The position numbers and the translations under genes are program-made. Source: Mesostigma viride (taxonomy: Eukaryota > Streptophyta > Mesostigmatophyceae > Mesostigmatales > Mesostigmataceae). From it: a stretch of DNA of 64,000 nt. Positions 47,303-57,721 of this stretch are shown here, piece by piece. The notes beneath the pieces are model-generated. The model saw nothing but the letters and a program-made list of their open reading frames with translations, was not told where the DNA came from and made no database searches. How positions within the stretch are numbered: the first letter of the stretch is position 1; every line of letters begins with the position of its first letter. The stretch is from the NCBI GenBank assembly GCA_009746045.1, contig RPFO01000114.1:1071676-1135675 (forward strand), read 5' to 3'.

Positions 47303-48632
47303 TTAATTAATTAATTAAAATCATAGCTCCATTGGGAGCATATGTAACACATAGCCCTGAGAAAGGGGCATCTATGGGTTTGTAATACAATCACGGCTAC
47401 AACCTGCAGGTGGAGGATGTACAACTATCACCTGCTCTGGGTGCACAAGGTGCACCTGCACCGCCATGATGGTTCATGCCTCCTTAACAAGCACAGGCAC
47501 CCAGGGGGGGCTTGAGGAGAGGGCCTAGAAGGCCTGCATGACATATGGGGTGGAGGGTATGTGGCTAGGCTATAGTTGGTGTACACATGGCATCTCAGCA
47601 GAGAGTAACTCCCTGCATAGGCATAGCATGGCTAAATTCTTAATGCATCATCCATGGGAGGTCCCATTGTAGGCTGGGCGCGGCTAAATACTGAAAGCAT
47701 CATCCATGGGGGCCATTATGGGCGCACATGCGCGTGGGCCACTTGCAAATTAATTAATTAATTAATTATCAACATCACTCCGTTGGGAGTAAATGTAGCA
47801 CATATCCCTGAGAATGGGCGTATGGCTTTTAAGACATTCTAGGCTACCTCATACAAGGGTGGGAATGTAAGCTACCCCTGCTCTAGGTGCACCAGGGCAC
47901 CTGCACCACCATGCTGTCTCAGGTTCAACCCGCCTAAGGGGGGGATCCTGGCACGGGGGAGGAAGATCATCATGGCTATACAAAAACTAGAGCGCGTGGC
48001 ATTTCAGCAGAGAGCAACTCTCTGCATGGGCACAGCATAACTAAATAAAACTAGGCATCATCTGCAGTGTGGCACATCATAGGCTACCACATCATAGGCA
48101 CCACTTGCAAAGGCTAAGCCTATCTAATCTACACTACTGGTATATTCCCTAGTCTGGGGTGGCAGGAGGGGCCTGCCAGGGCTTGTGGTCAACGTGGATG
48201 ACCGCCCCCCTCCAGTATACCGGCTTCCCCCCTGCACGCTGCCGGAGCTGAAGGTAGGTCGGCCATAGCTCGCGTCGCCGCTGTTGCTGGGCCAGGGTCA
48301 AGTCGTCGTCCAGCGTGAAGCGAGTCTCCGAGAGCTTCTTGCGGCATTTAAGGAACGCCAGCTTGTCCGCCATGTACTTAAAGGTGAGGAGCACAGGCGC
48401 CGGGCCAGCCTTACCCCGCGCGCGGGGAAGGCGGACAGCCGACATGTCCAGCTCACCAGTGAGTTGCATGGGGGCAAGAATGGCGCGCTTAAATGCCTCA
48501 AGGAGGCTCGTGGAGGTCTCACCTGCCGGCTGGTCGAAGTGCTTGACGATGACATTGTGGCTGCGCTTGTCGAGCTCGGCCGCCTCGCGCAGGTCGAGGG
48601 CTTGTTGCTTGAGTTGTGCCGTGATGGTGGAG
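47303..48632 (-). pseudogene. Family A copy A6, 5' truncated and split by A7
   Basis: AATT tail, hairpin GCTCCATTGGGAGC (47326-47339), and a 3'UTR up to CCACTTGCAA (47748). It continues after A7 at 48111 into the ORF1-like C-terminal part (about 48620-48149), which is frame-intact where present. It is truncated at 48632 against GGAT repeats. Confidence 0.75.
47739..48110 (-). mobile_element. Family A fragment A7 with 10-bp target-site duplication
   Basis: CCACTTGCAA at 47739-47748 and 48101-48110 flanks a 352-bp 3' fragment (AATT tail, hairpin ACTCCGTTGGGAGT at 47777-47790, 3'UTR only). It inserted into A6. Confidence 0.8.
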
Positions 48633-49165
48633 GATGGATGGATGGATGGATGGATGGATGGATGGATGGATGGATGGATGGATGGATGGATGGATGGATG
48701 GATGGATGGATGGATGGATGGATGGATGGATGGATGGATGGATGGATGGATGGATGGATGGATGGATGGGTGGGTGGGTGGGTGGTGGGTGGGTGGGTGG
48801 GTGGGTGGGTGGGTGGGTGGGTGGGTGGGTGGGTGGGTGGGTGGGTGGGTGGGTGGGTGGGTGGGTGGGTGGGTGGGTGGGTGGGTGGGTGGGTGGGTGG
48901 TGGGTGGGTGGGTGGTGGGTGGGTGGGTGGGTGGGTGGGTGGGTGGGTGGGTGGGTGGGTGGGTGGGTGGGTGGGTGGGTGGTGGGTGGGTGGGTGGGTG
49001 GGTGGGTGGGTGGGTGGGTGGGTGGGTGGGTGGGTGGGTGGGTGGGTGGGTGGGTGGGTGGGTGGGTGGGTGGGTGGGTGGGTGGGTGGGTGGGTGGGTG
49101 GGTGGGTGGATGGATGGATGGATGGATGGATGGATGGATGGATGGATGGATGGATGGATGGATGG
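48632..49165. repeat. Composite (GGAT)n-(GGTG)n-(GGAT)n array
   Basis: GGAT repeats to 48768, about 340 bp of GGTG with a few GGTGGTG slips, then GGAT from about 49108. The GGTG core likely arose by point change and spread within the GGAT tract. Confidence 0.95.
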
Positions 49166-49351
49166 GTACACGCAATCCTACCGGTCTACTAAGCAATCTA
49201 ACTACCAAACACTCCTATTCTACTATAGCTACATATGGTGCTCGCGAGTGAGACCTTTATCAAGGACAACCCTTTTGAGACAATTTATGATGATGCCGGT
49301 GTAGCCTTCGGTCAGCCTCCCAACACCAGTTTCTTTATCACGAGATTGCAT

Positions 49352-51365
49352 TAATTAATTAATTAATTAATTAATTAATTAGGAACATAACTCCGTTGGG
49401 AGTATATGTAGCACATAGCCCTGAGAAGGGGCATATGAGCCTATAATACATTCTAAGCTACTTCCTGCAAGGGTGGGAATGTAAACAACACTTGCTCTAG
49501 GTGCACCAAGGCACCTGCACCCTCATGATGTATCGCGCTATGCCCAGTTAAGGGGGAGCGTGGCATGTGGGGGAAGATCATCATGGCTATACAAGAGATC
49601 AGAATACAAGAGCTATGGCATGGCTTCTCAGCAGAGAGTGACTCCCTGCATGGGCACAACATTACTAAATAAGGCTAGGCATCGTCTGGAGTGTGGCTCA
49701 TCATAGGCACACATGTACATGATTAAATAAAGCGCGTGGCTTAGCTGGGATAGGGCCTCTAGGAGGCGTACATGTACATGGCCACGGTCTATCTATTCTA
49801 CACTACTACTGCTGTATTCCCCTAAGCTGGGGTCTCTGGAGTCGCTGGGGCCGCGGGGGTCGCCTGCCAGGGCTTGTGGCCGACGTAGATGGCCGCCCCC
49901 TTCCAGTACACCGGCTGCCCCGCCTTGGTCTGCCGGAGCTGGAGGTAGGTCGGCCATAGCTCCCGTCGCCGTTGTTGCTGCGCCAGGGTCAAGTCGTCGT
50001 CAAGGGTGAAGAGAGTCTTCTCGAGCCGCTTGCGGCGTCTGAGAAAAGAAATCTTGTCCGCCGGGGTCTTAAAGGTGAGAAGGAGCGGGGGCGGCCCTGC
50101 CTTACCCCGCGCGCGGGGAAGGCGGTGGGCGGCCAGCTCGATCTCACCAGTAAGGCCCATGCGATCAAGGATTTCTCTCTCAAAAGCACGCGCAAGCTTC
50201 TCGGAATTCTCACCTTCCTCCATCTTGAGATTCTTGACAATGACGTTGAGGCTGCGCTTGGCGAGCTCGGCCTCCTCGCGGAGGTCAAGCGTCTGCCGTT
50301 GAAGCTGGGCTGCGACGGCGGAGGTGGTGGAGGTGGTGTGTTGCTTAAGCATGTCCGCCCAGGTGGTGATGGGAGGAGCATCGCCGGTCAGGCCAGCCGG
50401 GGCTGGCGTGGCGGCAATGTCCTTCACTGCCTGGGCGGTGAGGCCTGCGGTGTTCTGCAGGACCTCGATAGCGATGGCATTGTTCTTAAGACGCTGGTCG
50501 ATGTCGAGGAGCTGGGCTTTGATGTCGGCGGTGGAGGTGGAGGTGGCAGTGGAGGTGGAGGCGAGGAGGGTGGAGGTGGAGGTGACGGTGGTGGAAATGT
50601 GAGGGAGCTCAGTAGCCAGCGTGCCGCCCATTGCCGCCACATCTGCGGCAAGGGGGGTCACGTGCTGCTGAAAGGCTTCCGTGAGGATGGAGCGGTATGT
50701 GGCTGCGGAGATGGTGGGGGCCAAGATCTCGCCGTCAGACTTCGTCAGCAGGGAACAAAGAATCATGTGCTGAAGCTCGGGCCGGGGGTACAAGCCCGTC
50801 AGCAGCAGTTCGCGGCTCTGTGTAAAATTACGGCCGTCAAATTCCAGTAGGCGACGGATGCTGTGAAAGTAGAGGCACAGCTCAAGAAGCGAGGCGTAGT
50901 CCCCGAAGAAAATGCAGTGCATAGCAGCGACCGGAGAAATGTTGTTGAACCAGTCGTGATCATCGGCATGGAAGGAGTGGTACTTGAAACGCGGTTCGCG
51001 TGGAAAGGATGAGCGGCTGCGTTTAGGGTCTGGCGAGGCCGATGGCAAGGCAGGAAGCCCGGGAGGGTGCTGGGCGGCCACCAGTGCGCGACTAGTGTCA
51101 CCACTGCCTTCCGGCCCTGATGGCGAAGCTGCAGCCGGAGCTGCAAACGTATTTTCATTGCCGAGCGCAGCCGTCAGGCTGCGTTGCGTCGATGGGCGTT
51201 TGCTCATCGTATATTGCGTAATAGCGTCGGAAAATTATATCAGCATGTGCGTCTTAGAAAGACGAAGCGATTGTGATATTCACGACTAAATTCGGTGCTC
51301 AAACGTGAAAGTTATGAGCGCCGCCGTCAGCCATGGCTACCTCGTGGCTCGTGGCACATGCATCG
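49352..51365 (-). mobile_element. Family A retroposon copy A4, intact, 13-bp target-site duplication
   Basis: CACGAGATTGCAT occurs at 49339-49351 and 51366-51378. Between them lie a 5' end with GAGCCACGAG repeats, a leader, one intact ORF (51207-49822), a 3'UTR of about 430 bp, the hairpin ACTCCGTTGGGAGT (49390-49403) and an (AATT)n tail. At 2014 bp with a perfect duplication and open frame, it looks recent. No reverse transcriptase is present. Confidence 0.85.
49822..51207 (-). CDS. L1-ORF1-like protein of A4 (461 aa)
   Basis: Starts at a true ATG (MSKRPSTQRSLTAALG). Order: Pro/Ala/Ser-rich N-terminus to about 60; an unrecognised domain about 70-190 (FFGDYASLLELCLYFHSIRR, LQHMILCSLLTKSDGE); Thr/Ser-rich linker; heptad-like segment about 225-265 (DIKAQLLDIDQRLKNNAIAI); then an RRM-like block about 320-400 ([53 protein letters not shown]) and a C-terminal part ([19 protein letters not shown]). 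The layout matches LINE-1 ORF1p (coiled coil, RRM, CTD). Inferred role: RNA-binding chaperone of the retroposon RNP. It is the best-preserved copy here. Confidence 0.72.
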   Translation of the reverse strand: MSKRPSTQRSLTAALGNENTFAAPAAASPSGPEGSGDTSRALVAAQHPPGLPALPSASPDPKRSRSSFPREPRFKYHSFHADDHDWFNNISPVAAMHCIFFGDYASLLELCLYFHSIRRLLEFDGRNFTQSRELLLTGLYPRPELQHMILCSLLTKSDGEILAPTISAATYRSILTEAFQQHVTPLAADVAAMGGTLATELPHISTTVTSTSTLLASTSTATSTSTADIKAQLLDIDQRLKNNAIAIEVLQNTAGLTAQAVKDIAATPAPAGLTGDAPPITTWADMLKQHTTSTTSAVAAQLQRQTLDLREEAELAKRSLNVIVKNLKMEEGENSEKLARAFEREILDRMGLTGEIELAAHRLPRARGKAGPPPLLLTFKTPADKISFLRRRKRLEKTLFTLDDDLTLAQQQRRRELWPTYLQLRQTKAGQPVYWKGAAIYVGHKPWQATPAAPATPETPA

Positions 51366-51567
51366 CACGAGATTGCATGCTAATTAATAAATATAAGTTA
51401 ACACTTTGCCAAACACCCCAGCATTAGAAACAGGCAGGTTTCTGGGCCTAGCTCAAGGGGCAGGTCACTGATCATAAGGTCAGTACCTAATACTATTCGA
51501 GCACTCATAAGCCGGGATTCTGTGAGAATTGGCACCATCTGGCAACATCTGTCCATTTTTGTGGTTG

Positions 51568-54500
51568 TTAATCGCCAATGCACTTGTTCACAAGATTTGC
51601 CACCAGCCTGCGAGCAAACGGTATGTAGCTCAAGCAGTACCTGCGCACAATCAAGAGCGGGGCAGTATGTAGCAAGTGCACAACATTGAGTAACAGCAAT
51701 GTGATGGATCAATGAGACGACCAGGGCTTAGAATAATGTGCAACAAGATTATGCACAAGCTTGTCATTGTACTAGCCAGGTCACGGATCGGCCATTCACG
51801 TCAACAGACATGAGTGGCTGATGGGACATAACTGCTTGTAGCTTGCAGGTTGACAAATTCGCCAAACTAATGGGGTGCGATTAAAAGCTTTGCTCCAACT
51901 CCAAGCTGGGCGTAAAAAGAAAACAGGTGACGTACAACTGACAATATGCCCTGAAAGCATGTGCCAGGATGGGTAAGGAACCATCACGTGTGGCAACAAG
52001 GTGGAACCTATGCTTCTGCCACCACTGCATATGCCTCAAACAGAGCTCTACTACATCAGCCACAGATTACTGCGTTGACACAAAGCTACTGCTGGGCTCG
52101 GCCCAAGAAACCATGGTGCAGGCATGCAGCACTGTCTAGCGAGTCATCCTTGAGCAATTCTGTCCAATCGCACACAAGCCATGCGGAGGCGGCTCACCAT
52201 AGCAGCGCCCCTGTCTGGACGACGATGCAGATGAGCGTCAGCAGCATGAACTCAAGCTGTGGCCAGAGGCAAGCGCGGGCCCACAGAAGCAGTAGAAAGA
52301 ACCAACGCAAGAATACCGCGGTTAAACAAGCTGGCCACTGCGGCATGCGCTGCCGGCAGCTAGCCTGGTTTGCGCACTGTGTGCACGCCATCATCAGCCA
52401 CCCAGGCACCAGCCACCATAACACACCATCTTGGCGTTGTGGAAACTCCAACGCGGTATTTGTAAGGCCAAGTCACATTAGGGGCGCACAAGGGCACGAG
52501 CCTACTCACAACGGGCTCGCAGCAGAGAGAGGGTGTACTCACATAGAGCGCGCAAAAGAGCGTGAGGAACATGGAGAAGAGGTAGATAGAAGACGCGATG
52601 AAGCGGTTCTGCTTGAACATGAACTTGATCTGGTTCCAGGGACCCACCAGGAAGCCGGTGCTGCAGAGGAAAGCACAAGCGACGCACAAGCACAAGCACA
52701 AGGGGGGCACCGGCCCGCCCAGAGGAAGGGGAGGAGCGTGAGAATGCGAACAAGCACAGCCACCACGCACGCACAAGCAAGTCGCGCGGGCAGTGCATGC
52801 TCCCATCATGTGGCCTGCGCAGGGCACGCATCATTACCAAGACAACCCCCACGATGTTGCCACCAGGCCATGCCATTACCCTACCGAGAACGCTGCCATT
52901 GTCCATGGGATCCAATGTCCCTGTCCGGCTGTCCCTGGAGCCAGGGGTACCACATGGGTGGCCAAGGTATTCACACCGCTATGCATGTCGCTTTTTAGCC
53001 AGCAAGTGCGCGTGCTATGTCAGGCCACGAGGCAGGCAGTCGCTTTGCCACTTGCGTGCCCACCGCAGACAGCACGCAGACGCATGGCAACCAACCCACA
53101 GGGACCAGGCAGAACAGAGGGGGGCCCTTGACCACAGGGTTGCGCCAGGTGGTCGGACCACATCCAGCACGACAAGCAACAATAGCATCCGATGAACGCA
53201 TCACGGGCACAAGTTGGGGTCAGTAGGAGACCCTGTCTGCACGCACACGCCACTGCCCCTGCCCCCGCCGCCATCACTGCCCCCGCCCCGCCCCGCCCCC
53301 ACCCCAGCACAGCACCCCCCCCATACATGCGGCGGTGCTCCCTTCCACAACATGCCACGCGTGCCATGCGGCCGCGGTGTTGGCATGCTGCCACCCCACG
53401 TACACACATGCGCTCGACAGGGTACCCTCAGCTGCGCACGCGTCCCCACGACGGCGGCTGGCCCGCATGCCCCCAAGTGCACACACGCGACACGAGCATG
53501 CCACCACCATCGCCACGACCGTCTTAAGCCATCCATGCAGGCGGCACAAAACCAGAACGTTACATCCTGCGCGTACAGGGAGCATTGCTAGCTGCTAGGC
53601 CCAGCCGTCAGCATCGGAAACAAGAAAGCAGGCACCGATCGACGTGCATGCACGGGCCCATCCCGTGACCCCACACCAGCTCGTTATACGACACACGGCA
53701 CGGGCCCCGTGGCAATGCGGACAGAATAAGGATAGGGCCCTAAAGGATGCACAATGGGGGCGTGCTGGTCGCGCATTGCATGGGCGTGCCATGACGCTAG
53801 CTGCTGGGGACACGCCCCCTTGGCTGCTGAGGACAAGGCCACCCTAGCTCACCTGACCAGGAACATGACGTTGCCGAACGTGTAGAGCGTGGCGAACTTG
53901 ATGGGGAACATGAGGAACATCATCGACTGGGGGCCAGGGGAGTGGGGGTGGACGGCAGAATGGGTGAATGGGTGAATGCGGGGGTGGGGGAAGGGGGATG
54001 CACAAAAGTACGGCGACAAGAGGTAAGACAGCGGCCAAGCAGGCACAAGGGTACACAGGACAGTTCCAATGGACACATCAAGATCAGGCACATGTCAACC
54101 CGGCACATCTTACTGCCTGAAGAGCAGGAGGGCAAGGCGAGCGTGCACAGCTATGGGAAGGGGAGCAATCAAGCGGGACCAGCAACGGTGAAACACACCA
54201 AGCAAGCAAGGTTGGTCTGGGCACAGGGTTCAGCCCCTGCCTAGCGCAGCAGCGCAATGTTCTGCACCCAGCGCGCGGCACGTTGCCATGATTCCCACTC
54301 ACCACACATGAGCATCGCCAGGTGTCCCACTCCCCACCCACCCCATGTTGCCAGGCGTCCCACTCACCAGCATTGAGAAGAAGAAGCCGAGGCCAAAGCA
54401 GATGCCGAAGCCGTACAGCCGCTGCGGCGCACATCAGTGGAGCACATGAGGGGGCGCGCATGAGGGCGCGATCAGCGGGTGGGACAAGAGGGCGAACACG

Positions 54501-56817
54501 GCACGCATGGGTCACGCAATGGTTCATGGATAGGTTGCCTTATCGACGGCCATGCCCCTACGCAGGTGCGCGAGCAGGGTGAGAGGTCTAGCATGCAAGC
54601 GACGCATGAGTGGGCACACGAGCGGTGGAGGGGCTGCCCCACACGATGCCAAGGAGTGCCTACGGCCCACAGCACACAACAGGCCGCCAAAGAGGGACTG
54701 CACTCAACCCACTGCATGGAGAGCAAGCGCCACCCGCGCCGTGCGACACCCCTTGGCATGCTTTGCCGTTACCAACAAGCGGCCCAAGCCATGCGCCTTC
54801 CGGGACATCTTGTTGTTAGCAACTCCCCCCGGCCCCGTCCCTCTCCCCGCCTTCCACCATCAAGAGGGTGTCGGGGCCCACTTCTTTGGTACCATGCAAC
54901 GCAAGGTGGAATGCCGTGCGTAGGGCATGTCATGGCCAGCACTTGCACCCACTACCCCCGATCACGCACCATGGTCCAGGGGGCGTTGTTGTGGCCCCTT
55001 GTCCCGTAGAATGCTCTTTCACAGGCGCTCCCTGCGCCCATCTCACCTACTGGCAGGCTAGGGCGGGCACCCTGCGCCCCCCTCACCTGCTTGCGGTTGA
55101 GGCGGAAGTTCTCCCCCATCTCCTCCACAAAGCCGGGCTCCGACGAGTGCGTATGCGCGACCACCGCAATGGAGGGCGCCTGCTCCTCCACTGCGTTGCT
55201 CACATACGCCTTGAACTTGCTCAGGTGCGCGCTGGCCGCCGCGCTCACCGCCGCGATGCCCGTCGGCTCCGGCGGCGCCGCCGGCTGCATACCCAGCTTG
55301 GTCCTGGCAACCATGCAGCGGCGACCATGAAGGGGCGACCATGCAGGGGCGACCATGCGGGGGCGACCATGCGGGGGCGACCATGCAGGGGCGACCATGC
55401 AGGGGCGACCATGCAGGGGCGACCATGCAGGGGCGACCATGCAGGGGCGACCACGAGGGGGTGTTGCATGGGTGGGGTGTGCAGGGGGGCAGGGGTGCAG
55501 GTGGAGGGGGAGTCGGGGTCCCACGATGGCGGGGGGGTTACGGGACACTATGAGTGAGAGAAGAGACGAACAAATGCAGGGAGAAGGAATGAGAAATGGG
55601 CAAGAGAAGGGGAGCAGGGAACAGGGACGAGCAAAGAGCACGGGCAGAAGAGGGAAACGGAGAAGAAAGAAAAGAGGGGACAGAAGAGAGGAGTGCAACC
55701 TAAAAAGAACACAGGGACGGGATCATGGTTGGGATGGTGGCTGGTGGCAATGTATCATGCCACGCTTGGCAAGAGGCACGAGCATGGGGTGAAGGGCATG
55801 TGCCTGGGCCAGGCTGAACTTCGCCACGCATTGCAGGCATGCAAACCCGCATGGCTCTGTATACGTCACACGACGTGCAACAGCCATGCAGCGCACATAC
55901 ACACTCACAACCACACACACAACAGACACAATACTTTGAAAAGGTCATACTGTAAAAAAGGCCCATCCCTTGTCAAAAAGTCCTGACACCTGTTAGCGTG
56001 GGACCTGAGACAGATCTTAAACTGGCAAGGCAGGTGTGTGAACTTGTAATGCAGCCCAGCTACTAGTGGCTCAGGATAATGTTGCCGCAAAGACCAACGT
56101 TTACAGAAGGCTCACAGATGCAACGCTCCAAAATTACTGGGTAAGCCATTCCATCAATACCGGGTAGAGCATCTTCATCAATGGTGACTGGGGCCTCTCC
56201 ATCTACTTATGGGTAGAGCATGTACATGCGGCGCACGGTTTTAATGGCCACGGCTTTTTCGCCAGCCTGTGGCATTAGCTTCACCAGCATGGTACTGCGG
56301 TATTGGGTTAAAACAGCGTGGTCCTATACGGGAAAAACATTAAACGTGAGCAGTACAGCGAGAGGTATCACTCAGGTATAGCTGCCCAGATGATAGCCTT
56401 GATCTACGCGCACGCGCGCAAATGCCAAGGAACGCAGAGGTGCCACACCAGCAGAGACTTCGGGTCGACAGACAAAAAGGTCGACGATACCTATGAATAA
56501 CGGATTCCACAGATTGCTTGGATTCGCGCGGCTAAACGTGGAAGGTAAACTACAGACCCAACCAACCAGCTAGATATGATTTCCATCTAGATATGCTTGA
56601 CTAGAATACGAACTTACTTTAGGCTTTGCCATCCACCCGGTGCGGAGCTACTTCCGGCAGCATCCGAAGCAGACCCGGCGTCCTTGCCAGCTTCTAGCCC
56701 AGGTAACCAAGATTTAAAGCTTGGGAGTGAGTCGGCAAAGCTTGCGGGTCTTTGCAAGGTGCCAGGTTCTTCGGCAGGTTCATCGGCACCTGAGAAAAGC
56801 AGCTTAATCTTATCCAT
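51568..56817 (-). CDS. SFT2: SFT2-family vesicle transport membrane protein
   Basis: Seven exons: 56817-56618, 55303-55087, 54421-54368, 53926-53853, 52660-52543, 52256-52198, 51640-51568. They sum to 795 nt (264 aa) with all phases closing. Got1/Sft2 proteins act in endosome-to-Golgi fusion. The N-terminus MDKIKLLFSGADEPAEEPG is cytosolic and polar. From residue 140 come four membrane segments: RLYGFGICFGLGFFFSML, KFATLYTFGNVMFLV, IYLFSMFLTLFCALY and LLTLICIVVQTGALLW. The hallmark STGFLVGPWNQIKFMF and the closing YCLSYIPFAR are present. Exon 2 (residues 67-139) is a long Ala/Glu-rich linker, longer than in yeast. The first intron (1.3 kb) holds a 14-bp minisatellite. Confidence 0.88.
55325..55455. 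repeat. 14-bp minisatellite in SFT2 intron 1
   Basis: About nine copies of GGGGCGACCATGCA (GGGGCGACCATGCG variant) just upstream of exon 2 on the minus strand. Confidence 0.9.
55460..56610. other. Rest of SFT2 intron 1
   Basis: Purine-rich at 55550-55700, with a short CA-rich run near 55895-55925. I see no exon with a good splice context. Confidence 0.4.
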
Positions 56818-57721
56818 TCCTGAAAAAAAGTAAAAGTTAAGAGTTTCGCCAGTAACGCCAAACCCTGAAATACTAGCCAGAAGACAACAAGATGCCTTCA
56901 GCCATCACGAAGTTGCTAGGCAGAGTTTGTCGTTCGTAAGGTCCTCAGTCCTTATTCCTTGGCTAATATGGGCATGCTGGCATTGCACAGCAAAGCAGAG
57001 AAAACTTCGTAACTCTACCAAAGTAAAGGTCCGACCGTTCGAACAGTGAGGCCCAATGCAGAAGACTACCAGGTTCCAAGCATATATATTAAATGAAAAA
57101 ATTTTACTCGCATGAATTAATGACGTTCGGAGGGATTGCTGATTTTTTGGTTCGTGGACTTGCAACATGAAATTCTAGATTTCCAGGAAGCGAAGCACGT
57201 CCATGCTGTCACCACGCCCATCATCATCGGTCACGCCCATCATTCTGCAAATTTCCATGCGCTCCACACCGCTGACCGCACCTCCATGTGGGACCGCACT
57301 TCAATGAGTCATGTTGAAGATACTCGGTAGTACCTACTAAATTAGTACCATATCATTATAAACTTATAAACAGGAACGAGGTCTAGTGAGCCAAAATGGT
57401 GGTGGGTACTCGGTGAGGGACGACAACGTACTAGGCATGTGAGATTATTAAAGATATTTGTACGGCATAGATACGATAAGTCAAGTATCAGTCGACAGGA
57501 CTGAAATTGGGAAGATTCCTGGGCAGCGTGCGAGGGTGTCCAGGCTGAGCTGTCTGGCGCCGCGCGGAGGTCGTCCCTGCAAAATATCGAACCGTGCTAC
57601 TGCGGTTTCGTCGACTTGCCCGCAGGCACCGACGTCATCAATGTGACCTGGGCGTTTTGGCCAGTTGGCCTCCATAGCCGGCCTCGGCCCTAGACAGTGC
57701 AGCCTCGGGTTCCTTGCAAAA
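56818..57721. promoter_or_regulatory. Shared divergent promoter region, SFT2 and biotin synthase
   Basis: The two genes start head to head across 904 bp. No other gene fits between them. I found no convincing TATA box close to either ATG; an AT-rich CATATATATTAAATG lies at 57079-57093. The biotin synthase ATG context (AAAAATGG) is good. Confidence 0.45.

Larger units (their letters stand above)
44348..49351 (-). mobile_element. Second family C LINE 3' end, expanded by GGAT arrays and A insertions
   Basis: Starts with an AATT tail (44360-44395) and the hairpin CGTGCTCCCGTTGGGGAGTC, then GGAT repeats. After the last array (49165) it resumes with GGGTACACGCAATCCTACCG, homologous to GGGTGCAAACAGTCCTACCG at 43582 in the first C copy. 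So the three GGAT arrays at 44458-44691, 45834-47302 and 48632-49165 are one 3'UTR satellite split by family A insertions. Confidence 0.6.

Noticed and set aside
45565-47314. Three overlapping 500-580 codon frames of Trp-Met-Asp-Gly
   Set aside because: Pure (GGAT)n translation, open in all frames.
48149-49304. Frames rich in HPPTHPPT or WVGGWVGG
   Set aside because: GGTG/GGAT repeat artefacts; only the A6 ORF1-like tail is real.
55325-55455. Possible CRISPR-like regular repeats
   Set aside because: Contiguous 14-bp units without spacers, inside a eukaryotic intron.
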